A DNA stretch of 64,000 bases from Scilla litardierei (taxonomy: Eukaryota > Streptophyta > Magnoliopsida > Asparagales > Asparagaceae), in assembly GCA_030789695.1 (NCBI GenBank), contig CM061142.1, positions 282,598,165 to 282,662,164 on the forward strand, written 5' to 3'. The first letter of the stretch is position 1. Each line of letters opens with the position of its first letter. Under the pieces are notes generated by a model that was not told the DNA's origin, made no database searches, and saw only the letters and a list, made by a program, of their open reading frames with translations. Below, piece after piece: positions 9,653-19,230 of this stretch. The position numbers and the translations under genes are program-made.

Positions 9653-11397
9653 AAATCCATCAAGCTTACCTCTTACTCGTCCTCGAGGAAGACGAATAAT
9701 CGGTACGCCAGGAGGAAAACAAAAAGAAATAAGAAAAATGAAAAATAAAAAGAGAGGAAAAGTAAAAAGAGAAGTGAGAGGAGGGTGCTAAGGATGATCG
9801 GTCAGATCTCAGGCCTAAATAGTATATCACGATGCTCGGAATGATAAACATACATGCTACTAGCAATTTCTAGTTTTACAAATCATATGACCATGCAATG
9901 CAGGCAAGGGATAGGGATCTACTGAAATAACGCCATCAAATCATATCAATCTCATGCAATCCCTAGAGTCTACTATAAAGAAGTTGGCAACGTCCTTTTC
10001 AATCACAGATACACAAGGAGCATAAAGAGATCACACAACATGTAATAGAGAATAGAAAAAATTCATGCCATTCAGATATTCATTTCGATTCATGAAAATC
10101 TCCAAAACTAAAGCATTTCGTAAAGTTTGGATATTATTAAATCTCCCCGTTATGCAGCGTCTCCACTCTAATGTCAAGCTCACTCATGTGATCAGTTGGT
10201 TTAGCCCCCCCCCCCCCCCCCAAGCTTAGCTTGAGGCATCGCATCTAAGAATATGATATGAAATTTTTTTCTCTTTTCTTCCCAGAATAAATGATAGCTT
10301 CTAATGAAATGATTCTATTCATCATTTTTTCTTTTCTTTTTTACATAAGAATATATACACTTTTTTTCTTTTCTTTCTTTTTTTCTTTCTTTTCATTTAG
10401 AATCTATACTTTTCCTTTTGGGTTTGGGTAGTGAGATGCGGTAAAGAAAGCTATGGGGGTGTAACCAACTGATATGCAGAGATATAAATAGATATGTGGA
10501 GAAGTAAAATAGTAAGACTCTCGGTTCACTCATAAGAGGGTGCACAACGGTTTGATAAAATAAAACCCTCACTAAACTCATAGATAGCATGGATATTTTC
10601 ATTTCTCTAAATGAATATTGAAAAGGCATGCAGTAAATAGTACCATAGCAGCAGGCATGCAATCAGAAGTGAACAAGATAAAAATAGATACTCCAAGTGT
10701 TCTAGTGATGCGTGAACCTAGGTGCATTTTACAACATAGATCATAATAGATACTAATTCATGCATTCGTTTTTCAATTCATTTTAAGCATTAAATCAGAT
10801 AGATCAGCAAAAGAAATGCACGCATATAGATAGTAAAACTGAAATTTACCCTAATAGCATGTCATCGAAAATGAGCATCGTAAAAGACTAATAAAGCCAC
10901 GAGAGATATCATAATGCGGAACATTCCTAACAAATAAAGAGAGAAAGGGCGGAGAAAAGAGGAAAATAAAGAAAAAGAAATGCATGCATGGTGAAAAATA
11001 GAAAATATGATGCAAAATGAGAAAAAAGAAAATGACGTGAAAAAGTGGTGGAAAAATGAAATAAAGACTGAAATAAGGAAAGAAAATGTAAAATCAAAAA
11101 TCAAAAATAAAGCGGTAGCGCTCATCCCCCAAGCTAAACCTAGCAGTGTCCTCACTGCTAAGAAAACGCTCATGAGCGGTAGATGATGCTATAGGAGTGG
11201 GGTGGGTGGGGGAATAAAATAAACAAAACTGTGGAAAAAGGAAATAAAATAAACATATGACATGATGCAATGCAGGATGAAATATGATGCATGGGTGGCA
11301 CCTCCCCCAAGCTGTGTAAGTGTAAGGCCCCGAACAGACAGATGGGCACAAAATAAATAGGGGAGGTAAAAGCGGGTAAGGACTACATCAAGTAGAG
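9653..11397 (-). mobile_element. Tat-1 3' untranslated region with repeated polypurine-tract-like motifs
   Basis: No convincing gene is present. On the minus strand the motif AGCTTGGGGGA (plus TCCCCCAAGCT) occurs near 11124 and 11304. A poly-C run (17 C, 10205-10221, followed by AAGCTT) looks like an expanded copy. The CTCGTCCTCGAGGAAGACG block at 9678-9696 matches the block beside the Tat-2/Tat-3 tracts. From 10260 to 10400 it is T/C-rich simple sequence, and from 10900 to 11110 it is A/G-rich. Confidence 0.65.
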
Positions 11398-11460
11398 ACA
11401 CCACCATCTGGGGGTGGTGATGGGTCTCTCTGCTGTGGACCAGGGGTGGTGGGTGGAGGA
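11398..11460 (-). pseudogene. Tat-1 accessory ORF, 3' part (after the Tekay-1 insertion)
   Basis: On the minus strand this stretch continues the frame of 24493-24846 when Tekay-1 and one copy of its GAGGA target duplication are left out. It adds about 20 proline-rich codons and ends at a TGA (complement of 11398-11400). The reading-frame continuity across a 13-kb insertion supports the ORF as a real gene before the insertion. See the entry at 24493. Confidence 0.6.
11456..11460. repeat. Target site duplication GAGGA (left), Tekay-1
   Basis: GAGGA here and at 24493-24497 flanks TGTAACGG ... GCGTGACA. This 5-bp duplication fixes the two ends of Tekay-1. Confidence 0.9.
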
Positions 11461-12048
11461 TGTAACGGTCGGTTTCCGATCGTACTTTCTTTGTGCACGT
11501 GCTCTTGATCGTGCACGTGTTTATTTTTGACTCTATTTGATTTTGAACGTTATTGTGTGATATGTTGACGTGATCGTCTCTGAAAGTATTAGATGGTGGA
11601 ACAACTTTGGAACGACATATCTCGAGTCGTTCTTCAGCGATACTATTTTATTTGACGTGACGTCGCGACTTTCTATTTTGACGCGAGATGTTTCTATTTT
11701 TAGTTTGGTCTCTCGACGTCGAAATTTAGATCTGTCTTCTCCACTCTCTTTCTTTCGTCGTCCCGAACACCCTATAATTATTTTAAAATTTTTGGACTTA
11801 ATTTGACCTACTTTCCATTTTTTTGAAAGTTTTAAATAATTTTAAAACCCATTTTTATAAGTGTTTTAATTACAATAAAATTCCTATATTATAAAAACGT
11901 ATTAAATAATTTTTTGACCAAATTTCAGAATTTTTGGCCGCACACAAATTTCGTGAGGGATAGGAGAGTAATTTTAGATTAAATTAAATATTTTAATTAT
12001 TTTAATTACGTTTTTCTTAAGCCCTAACCCTAACCCTAGCTCTAACCT

Positions 12049-12058
12049 ATTTATATTA
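12049..12058 (+). promoter_or_regulatory. Putative TATA box, Tekay-1 5' LTR
   Basis: TATTTATATT lies 11 bp downstream of a telobox-like CCCTAACCCTAACCC (12022-12036) and just before a CA-rich start-like region. Copy B keeps it (about 19854); copy C has TATCTATATT. Confidence 0.45.
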
Positions 12059-13349
12059 GCCCTAGGCTAGGTTATTTCCGCATTACACAAAACCCTAGCC
12101 GTCGTTTCCTCTCCCAAAGCTTCGTCGCAACGTTGCGACGAACGTCCCAGTGCACGACCGACAGCCGCCCCCGCAAATCCCAGTGCCCGACCGGAGCTGC
12201 TCCCCGCATCACCCGCTCGCAGTGCTCCGCTGCAAGCCCCCGCTGTCGCTCCGCTCCAACCGAGGCCATCCCTCGGTCTGACCGAGAGAACAGCCCGCAC
12301 CCCGCTTCGTTGCAGCCGCTCCGCACCCGCTAGCGCCTGACCGGTGGGATCTTCCGCACCGACCGAGAGGCCGCCCCGCATCCCCCCAAGCGCTGCACGC
12401 CCGCACCCCATAGCGTCCGACTGAGAGATCCACTCGGTCTGACCGAGAGAAACCCTCGCACCGACGGTGTCCGACCGACAGCACTTCGTCTCAACTTGGT
12501 TTCTTCCACACCAACTCCTGTGGTGGGCCCCCAAGTTCTCCAGAGGTGTTGTGGGTCCCCCATTGACCCCTAGCACTGCTGTGGGCCCCACTTGGGTGTG
12601 CTACTTCATGGATTTGCCGTCTACGACGTTGCGACACGTCGTAGGCCTTCGTCGCAAGTTTCGACTTTTGGGGAATCTTGCGAGGACCAGATCTGAAGCT
12701 GAGGAGTCCTCCGATCAGACACGACTTCCTATCTACGACAAACTCCGGTTCAGGTTGGTTCCCCGAAACTCGTAGAAACCCCCACAATAGCTGACTAAAC
12801 CCTAAACTAAAAATCGTCAATTTGAACTAAAATTTATTTTTCCAGCACCAGTAAAACATTGAACAAATCTAGAAAATCGACGAATGGACTTTGTTGACTG
12901 TGCACATAGGATAGATCGTCGATTAGGCTGAAACATCAAAAATTGGCTTTTGACGAATAGGATAGTCCCGATAACCTAGAAATGAACCCTAATAGGATTT
13001 GATGAAATTGAGACCTGACACCGTCGCCGTGGCGATATTTCAGACGGACTTCCGCGGACGAGACGCTTGGACGAGACGCTTCGAGAGGACGACACACTCG
13101 CCATTTCAGGCAAGTGTATCCACTTGCACTTTTGGCCGTGCTTAGGCCCTAGTTGGTTAGAATTGTTAACTGTGAACAAATAGAACCGGACGTGAAATGA
13201 TAGCGTCCGGGACGCCCTTGACGGCTCAGACTTGACGACGAAGTCTGAGCCTAACAACGACAACTGTTGACATCATATGACTATCTTGCGTGTGTGTGCG
13301 TGTGGACACCCTAGAATAACAACTCCCTACACTTGTCATGTCGTGTCCT

Positions 13350-13627
13350 GTTACACAAAAAGCCTTCGGGTGTTTCGGATGCTTTTCCCCGCGAAAGTGA
13401 TCCCTGTTACACAAAAAGCCTTCGGGCATTTCGGATGCTTTCCCCTGCGAAAGTGATCCCTGTTACACAAAAAGCCTTCGGGCGTTTCGGATGCTTTACA
13501 CCGTGAAAGTGATCCCTGTTACACAAAAAGCCTTCGGGCGTTTCGGATGCTTTCCCCCGTGAAAGTGATCCATGTTACACAAAAAGCCTTCGGGCGTTTC
13601 GGATGTTTCCCTAGCGGAAGTGATCCA
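13350..13627 (+). repeat. Five 56-bp tandem repeats in Tekay-1 LTR copy A
   Basis: The unit begins GTTACACAAAAAGCCTTCGG and ends GAAAGTGATCCCT. There are five consecutive units with a few substitutions; the last one is diverged (TTTCCCTAGCGGAAG). The same block is in copy B (21145-21423) and copy C (23401-23678). Confidence 0.9.
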
Positions 13628-13962
13628 TGTAATTCTTGTCCTGAGTTCCTGGGTTTGGGGTTGGGTTGAGCGTGCGCACGACAAGAGGGTCTGATCCCCC
13701 TCGAACCGTAAGGCGTGAACCCTTTCGTGTCTCACTTGTCTTGTCTCGTCTTGTCCCGTCACGTCCCGACTTGTCATGACACCTGTAGGTTAGTTCCGTA
13801 GTTCGTAGCTCACGCTACGACTACTACTTGCTGCATTTTACTTTCCTGCTGCGTTACTCCTGTTTGTTACTCAGTTATAACCTCAGCATGTTAATCAAAC
13901 AGTAAAACGTTGTCTAAAAGTTGATACACTTGTAGTTTGGTCTAACCCTTTTTATAGACCTT

Positions 13963-14099
13963 ACCTGACGTACAGTTCCTTCTGTTGGTGTTGTACGTCA
14001 GGTGTTGAGCCAGAGTACGTCGACGAGGCGGACTTGCCAGCAGACGGAGAGCCGGAGTACGTTGATCCGGAGTACGACCCAGAGGAGGACCAGAGTTAG
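13963..14099 (+). other. Hairpin and acidic mini reading frame, Tekay-1 LTR copy A
   Basis: ACCTGACGTAC (13963-13973) pairs perfectly with GTACGTCAGGT (13993-14003). From the G at 14001 a frame of 32 codons runs to TAG (14097-14099) and is dominated by Glu, Asp, Pro and Tyr (for example EPEYVD twice). The counterpart in copy C is 24052-24150. No ATG precedes it. Function is unknown; it is conserved in position and length with LTR-F and the Tekay-2 LTRs. Confidence 0.4.
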
Positions 14100-14449
14100 A
14101 GACCTCTAGTTGCTGATCCAGAGTTCTGTTCCAGTTTAGATTGGGTGTGTAGCACCTGTTGTTTTTCTTGTCTAGGTTGGGTGCTTGCACTGGTAGTTTC
14201 TTTTTCTGCAGTTGTAGCCCTTCGGGCGTTTTAGACTCTCAGTACTTTTTGGATGTTATTTTGGAATAAAATGAAACGCTATCGCTTTCAGTACTTTTAT
14301 TGTTTCGTACTAACTTGCAGGGACCTGTTTCCTTCGGTTTGGAATACCACAGACGCTTATTGGGTCTGGGCTCTCTGCCCCGGCCTAAGCGGGCCTTAGT
14401 CACGCTTCGCCTCCGTCCTTTTTGGGAAGCAGGGCGTGACAGGTTTTAG

Positions 14450-14466
14450 TGGTGGCCCATGCAGGT
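14450..14466 (+). promoter_or_regulatory. Putative primer binding site, Tekay-1
   Basis: TGGTGGCCCATGCAGGT lies 8 nt after the LTR end and is kept unchanged in Tekay-2 (36654-36670), while the sequence around it differs. It begins with TGG as a tRNA 3' CCA complement should, but it is not the initiator-Met site usual in this group. I cannot name the tRNA. Confidence 0.5.
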
Positions 14467-14565
14467 CCCATCCTTCTGCGAATACGAAACAATCGAAGTA
14501 TTGAAATTCATTTTATTATCATCCAGTGATTGTACGAGTCTAACCTCTGTGTTTCTATCAATAGG

Positions 14566-15723
14566 ATGGCAGGACGACGTGTTACCCGATCGGGGAACCT
14601 AGGCGATGGAGTTCCAGAGGACCAGGGCGGAGACTTCCGTCAGTTTCTGGGTGTGATGAGGGAGATGCTGGATGTTCAGCATCAGTTGGTTCAGCAGTCC
14701 CAGTGTGCTGCCCAGGCTGTTCCAGTTGCACCACCACCACCTCCGCCTGCCCCACGAGCTGCTCCAGGAGTGAAGCAGTTCAACGAGCTCCAGCCGAGGA
14801 CATTTTCGGGGAAGGAGGGACCCCTAGCTGCTGACGAGTGGATCCAGAGCACGGAGGAGAAGTTAGTTGCTGCGAAGATTCCTGATGATACCCGTGTGGA
14901 GATAGCAAAGATGCAACTGATGGAGAATGCAAGGAACTGGTGGCGCATTGAGGAGATGCGTCTTGAGAAGCCAGTGGGTTGGAAGACCTTCAGGTCTATG
15001 TTCAAGGATAAGTATTTCACCAAGTCTGCTAGGAGGGAGCTGCTGAGCAAATTCATAGACCTGAAGCAGGGAGATATGACTGTCGAAGAGTATGAAGCTG
15101 AATTTGAGATGCTGAGCCGTTTTGCCCCGCATATGGTAAGGAAGGAGGAGAAGCGAGCTGATCTCTTTCGTCAGGGACTGCGTCCGAAGATTCAGGCTTC
15201 TATGTCTTCGGCGAGTTTCTCGACTATGAGGGAGGTGCTTGATGCTGCGAAGAATCACGAGCTCATAGCTCTTCTGCCTAACCCTCCAGCTGATAAGGGG
15301 AAGCGTCTCATGGTGCAGTACCGGCCACCTGCTAGGCCGGCGATGAGGCCAGTCCAGACAGTACCATTCAAGAGGCCAAGAGCACCTATGCAGATTCAGA
15401 GTAAGGGACCATGCCATTACTGTGGGAAGCCAGGACACGTTCAGAAGGATTGCCGGAAGAAGATGGGACTGTGCCTAGTTTACAGAGATGCCTCGCATGC
15501 TGCGAAGGATTGTCCGAGAGCTCGTCATGCTGTGGTTGGAGCGCCGGCCCCGCTGCAGATGAGAGTGTCTGCTCCAGTTCAGAGAGGACATGCTGTTCGT
15601 GGACCACCTTTGGCGCCACAGAAGCAGATGTTTCAGAGAGCAGCACAGTCCCAGAGGCCGGCGTATACCATGACTGCTGTTGAGACTGAGGAGCTGGATG
15701 GAGTTATAGAAGGTAACTCTTGA
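14566..15723 (+). CDS. gag: Tekay-1 gag (capsid and nucleocapsid)
   Basis: The frame starts at the ATG of MAGRRVTRSGNLGDG (the upstream codons to 14530 begin at TTG) and runs about 385 codons. The central part, with WWR, FKDKYF and FIDLKQGDMTVEEYEAEF, is the retrotransposon gag domain typical of plant Ty3 elements. A zinc knuckle CHYCGKPGHVQKDC (CX2CX4HX4C) follows. A second one, CLVYRDASHAAKDC, has lost its second Cys (Tyr or Arg in its place). The last codons before TGA (15721) lie inside a predicted intron starting at 15713, so the unspliced RNA gives Gag alone and the spliced RNA gives a Gag-Pol fusion. The gene is intact. Confidence 0.9.
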   Translation: MAGRRVTRSGNLGDGVPEDQGGDFRQFLGVMREMLDVQHQLVQQSQCAAQAVPVAPPPPPPAPRAAPGVKQFNELQPRTFSGKEGPLAADEWIQSTEEKLVAAKIPDDTRVEIAKMQLMENARNWWRIEEMRLEKPVGWKTFRSMFKDKYFTKSARRELLSKFIDLKQGDMTVEEYEAEFEMLSRFAPHMVRKEEKRADLFRQGLRPKIQASMSSASFSTMREVLDAAKNHELIALLPNPPADKGKRLMVQYRPPARPAMRPVQTVPFKRPRAPMQIQSKGPCHYCGKPGHVQKDCRKKMGLCLVYRDASHAAKDCPRARHAVVGAPAPLQMRVSAPVQRGHAVRGPPLAPQKQMFQRAAQSQRPAYTMTAVETEELDGVIEGNS

Positions 15724-15828
15724 TCCTAGTCTTTCATTTCATAGTTTAGATCTTATTATTATTAGTGTTGCTTGCTTGACTTGTTTGTTAGAGTAGTTTG
15801 ATTTGACCGTAGTTCCCTTATATCTTAG
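15713..15828 (+). other. Predicted intron 1 of Tekay-1 (between gag and protease), 116 bp
   Basis: The boundaries are AAG|GTAACT and CTTAG|GC. The segment is T-rich and full of stops, unlike the GC-balanced coding DNA on both sides. Joining 15712 to 15829 gives one in-frame codon (Gly), so that ...VIEG runs on as TILVSSHPTLALFDSGAS, which is the junction expected in this clade. Candidate branch sites (TTGAC) occur at 15777 and 15804. Confidence 0.75.
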
Positions 15829-16433
15829 GCACCATTCTAGTGTCCTCTCACCCAACCTTGGCTTTGTTCGACTCCGGTGCATCTATGTGCATCATATCCC
15901 GGAGGTTTGTAACAAAGCACTCTATCCCCACCCATACACTCCCTAAGTGTTGGGACATCACCACAGGGAACGGAGTGGTGACGGTGAACTTGGGATGTCG
16001 ATCGATTTCCTTGGTGGCCGGTGGACACGAGCTCTTTGCAGATTTCATTGTCCACGATCTGCCACACTTCGATGTCGTTCTTGGCATCGATTGGTTGGGA
16101 GATTTCCACGCCTCGACCGACTGTCACGGCAAGAGGGTGGTGTTTCGGATTCTAGGTCATCCGGAGTTCGAGTTCCGCAGCAGAGATGAGTCGCTTGGGC
16201 CCATCAGATTTCGGGCCAAGCTGGAGGTGCCGATTGTTGCAGCCATGCAGATGGAGATGGAGTTCGAGCGACCAGCAGTCGTCAGAGACTTCGACGATGT
16301 CTTCCCGGAGGATATCTCGGGTCTGCCACCCGACAGAGCTCTAGAATTTGGTATTGATCTTATTCCGGGAGCGCAGCCGATATCGAAGCCGCCGTACCGT
16401 ATGGCTCCCGCTGAGCTCGAGGAGCTGCGGAAG
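15829..16433 (+). pseudogene. pol: Tekay-1 pol, protease and start of RT
   Basis: This starts at the predicted 3' splice site. The aspartic protease active site LFDSGAS is followed by the hydrophobic flap/ILG-like VVLGIDWL. The linker PEDISGLPPDRALEFGIDL and PPYRMAPAELEELRK lead into RT. An in-frame TAG at 16434-16436 stops translation where related elements have a codon (often Gln) before [10 protein letters not shown]. One C-to-T change from CAG would explain it. The protein would cleave the Gag-Pol precursor. Confidence 0.85.
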
Positions 16434-16436
16434 TAG

Positions 16437-17335
16437 TTAGATGAGTTGCTGCAGAAGGGTTTCATCCACCCTAGTATGTCACCATGGGGTGCACCAGTTT
16501 TACTTGTGAAGAAGAAGGATGGGTCCCGCAGGATGTGTGTGGACTATCGAGGGCTGAATGCTGTCACCGTGAAGAATAAGTATCCGCTGCCGCACATCGA
16601 CGATATCTTTGATCAGTTGGGAGGTTCGAGAGTCTTCTCGAAGTTGGACTTGAGGAGCGGATACCATCAGTTGAAGGTGAAGAAGGACGATGTTCAGAAG
16701 ACAGCATTCCGGACGAAGTATGGGCATTATGAGTTCGTGGTCATGTCGTTTGGCGTGACCAATGCTCCAGCTGTGTTCATGAATTTGATGAACTTGATAT
16801 TCTATGACTTTCTGGATAAGTTTGTCTTTATTTTCATTGATGACATCCTGATTTATTCGAAGTCTGAGGAGGAGCATAGCTGTCATCTGAGGACAGTGCT
16901 TGAGACGCTGAGGCGACATAAGCTTTATGCCAAGTATAGCAAGTGCGAGTTCTGGCTGGACAGAGTCGCATTCCTGGGACACGTGGTGTCCGGTGATGGC
17001 ATATCTGTGGATCCAGAGAAGGTCAGAGCAGTCAGAGATTGGCCGACTCTGCAGTCAGCGTCAGACATCAGGAGCTTCCTTGGTTTAGCAGGCTATTATC
17101 GGCGGTTCATCAAAGATTTCTCGAAGATTGCAGAGCCGATGACGAAGCTGACAAGGAAGGACGTGGAGTTTCTTTGGTCAAATACTTGTGAGGAGGCCTT
17201 TAGTATCTTGAAGGCGAGATTGACCACGGCACCGGTGTTGGCAGTACCGGATCGAAGCGGAGGCTTCGAAGTTTATTGTGATGCATCAGGGAAGGGCCTA
17301 AGAAGCGTCTTGCATCAGCATGGCCACGTGGTCGG
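16437..17335 (+). pseudogene. pol: Tekay-1 pol, reverse transcriptase and start of RNase H
   Basis: This is the same frame as the protease. RT motifs are in order: [55 protein letters not shown], the catalytic FIDDILIYS, and [12 protein letters not shown]. RNase H begins with YCDASGKGL. Around 17334 one base is missing, so the frame shifts from here; [18 protein letters not shown] sequence continues in the next frame from about 17336. The polymerase active-site residues are all present; the defects are the upstream TAG and this frameshift. Confidence 0.9.
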
Positions 17336-18244
17336 TACGCTTCTCGTCAGTTGCGGACTCATGAGAAGAATTACCCGACACACGATCTGGAGTTGGCAGC
17401 AGTGATTTGGCGGCACTTCTTGCTAGGTGAGAGTGTGAAGATTTTCACCGATCACAAGAGCTTGAAGTATATCTTTACGCAGAAGGAGCTCAACATGCGT
17501 CAGAGGCGATGGTTAGAGCTCATGGCTGACTACGAGATTGATTTGCAGAATCATCCCGGGAAGGTGAACGTAGTGCCGGATGCCTTGAGTAGACTTCCTA
17601 CTGCGATGATGCATACTGCCGACTGGAGGATTCAGCAGGAGCTGAGAGAGATGGATTTGGAGGTTGTCCTATCTGGTGTGGTTCATTCGTTCATGAATTT
17701 GCAGATTCAGTCCACGATCGTGGATCGGATCAAGGCGGCACAGGCAGGAGATCCGAAGCTGCAGAGGATCAGAAGGCAGGTTGAAGCTGGACTACGGACG
17801 GAGTTTGTGATTCATGAGGATGGTTCGCTGCGGTACGGCAGTAGACTCTGTGTACCTGCAGGTGATGTAGGCGAGGAGCTATTAAGCGAGGCTCATAGCT
17901 CGCCATATTCTATACATCCGGGGGGCACCAAGATGTATAAGGATCTCCGTCTGAATTATTGGTGGATTGGCATGAAGAAGAGTGTGGCACGGAGCATTGC
18001 CAAGTGTTTGATATGCCAACAGGTGAAGGCTGAGCACCATCGTACTGCTGGGTTGCTGCAACCGCTTCCTATTCCGGAGTGGAAGTGGCAACATATTACG
18101 ATGGACTTCGTGACTGGTTTACCTCGGACCCCGAGGCAGAATGACGCAGTTTGGGTGATCGTGGATCGGTTGACCAAGTCTGCGCACTTTATCCCTTTTC
18201 GAGTGGGCCAGTCTACGGAAGCTTTGGCGAGGAAATATCTGGAG
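17336..18244 (+). pseudogene. pol: Tekay-1 pol, RNase H remainder and integrase N-terminal half
   Basis: It reads [20 protein letters not shown], then [11 protein letters not shown] and VPDALSRLP (RNase H). Integrase follows, with the HHCC zinc finger (H...H in [24 protein letters not shown]) and the first catalytic Asp in [10 protein letters not shown]. Sense ends at LARKYLE, where a GTAAAT donor follows. Reading on without splicing gives VNLRSTFTF... and a stop at 18293. Related integrases continue directly with EIVRLHG. Confidence 0.88.
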
Positions 18245-18321
18245 GTAAATCTTCGTTCTACTTTTACTTTTATTTTGATTTCCTCTTTGAAATAGTCGTG
18301 ACGTAGACCGTGTACGTGCAG
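18245..18321 (+). other. Predicted intron 2 of Tekay-1 (inside integrase), 77 bp
   Basis: The boundaries are CTGGAG|GTAAAT and GTGCAG|GAGATT. It is T-rich and has in-frame stops. Its length is not a multiple of three, and removal restores both frame and exact domain length (KYLE joined to EIVRLHGVP). The last codons of the intron (VYVQ) resemble the exon end KYLE, so it may have arisen by a small local duplication. Confidence 0.7.
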
Positions 18322-19227
18322 GAGATTGTACGCTTACATGGGGTCCCCGTGAGCATTGTGTCTGACCGAGACACGAGGTTCACATCTCAGTTCTGGAGAA
18401 GTCTGCAGGAGCATTTGGGTACGAGTCTGAGTTTCAGCACGGCGTACCACCCGCAGACTGATGGCCAGTCCGAGAGGACTATTCAGATTCTGGAGGATAT
18501 GCTGCGAGCTTGTACGCTTGATTTGAAGGGATCATGGGAAGACCATCTTCACTTGGTGGAGTTCTCATATAACAACAGCTACCAGGCGAGCATTGGCATG
18601 GCGCCGTTTGTTGCCTTATATGGAAGGAAATGTCGATCGTCACTGAGCTGGGATGACATCGGAGATCGGGAGCTGTTAGGTCTGGAGATGATAGTGGAAG
18701 CTGTGGATGTCGTGAGGAACATCAGGGAGAAGTTTAGAGTTGCACAGGATCGCTTCAAGCATTGGGCAGATGCCAAGAGGAGACCTTTGGAGTTCCAGCC
18801 TGGAGATCACGTCTTCCTGAAGATTTCTCCGAACCGCGGAGTTATTTGTTTTGGGAAGAAGGGAAAGCTGAGTCCGATGTATATTGGGCCATTTGATGTG
18901 CTAGAGCGTGTGGGAGCAGTGGCCTACCGCCTTGCTCTGCCACCATCTTTGGAGGGTGTTCACGACGTATTCCACGTATCTCAGCTACGTCGGTACGTCA
19001 GTGATCCGTCGCACATGGTTGATTTATCAGAGATTACGGTTCGCCCGGACCTGACATACGACCAGCAGCCTGTGTAGATTTTGGACCGTCGACAGAAGCA
19101 GTTGAGGAATAAGATAGTCGACCTGGTGAGAGTGATGTGGCGTCACGGATCGCCTGGAGAGTCCACCTGGGAGCGTGAGGATGATATGAGAGAGCGCTTC
19201 CCGCATCTTTTTCCCAGCGATGCTTGA
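18322..19227 (+). pseudogene. pol: Tekay-1 pol, integrase C-terminal half and chromodomain-like tail
   Basis: The second catalytic Asp is in [14 protein letters not shown] and the Glu in [13 protein letters not shown]. Further on are [13 protein letters not shown], the GPY/F module ([25 protein letters not shown]) and, after an in-frame TAG at 19075-19077, ILDRRQKQLRNK and VMWRHGSPGESTWERED. The last part is the chromodomain-like region of Tekay/Del chromoviruses, thought to steer integration to heterochromatin. It ends at TGA 19225-19227. Apart from the TAG this part is open. Confidence 0.88.
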
Positions 19228-19230
19228 TGT

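Larger units (their letters stand above)
11461..14441 (+). mobile_element. Tekay-1 5' LTR (copy A)
   Basis: This LTR is 2981 bp, TGTAACGG ... GGGCGTGACA. It has a TATA-like CTATTTATATTA (12048-12059) just after a CCCTAACCCTAACCC telobox-like run. The leader is GC-rich with CTCGGTCTGACCGAG motifs (12120-12480). Five 56-bp repeats lie at 13350-13627. A hairpin is at 13963-14003 and an AATAAA at 14265-14270. Copy C is almost identical and copy B is more diverged. Confidence 0.9.

Noticed and set aside
12022..12037. Telomere-type CCCTAACCCTAACCC repeats
   Set aside because: Only about two and a half units just upstream of TATA; better seen as a promoter telobox than as telomeric DNA.
12067..12591. 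174-codon minus-strand ORF in the Tekay-1 LTR, repeated near 19873 and 22117
   Set aside because: It is antisense to the LTR leader, Ala/Gly/Arg-rich because of GC-rich repeats, and recurs only because the LTR is repeated. No domain is recognised.
14465..14565. Possible leader intron between the primer site and gag ATG (CAG|GTCCC ... TCAATAG|G)
   Set aside because: Acceptor and pyrimidine run are fair, but the donor would lie inside the primer site and no frame evidence can support it.
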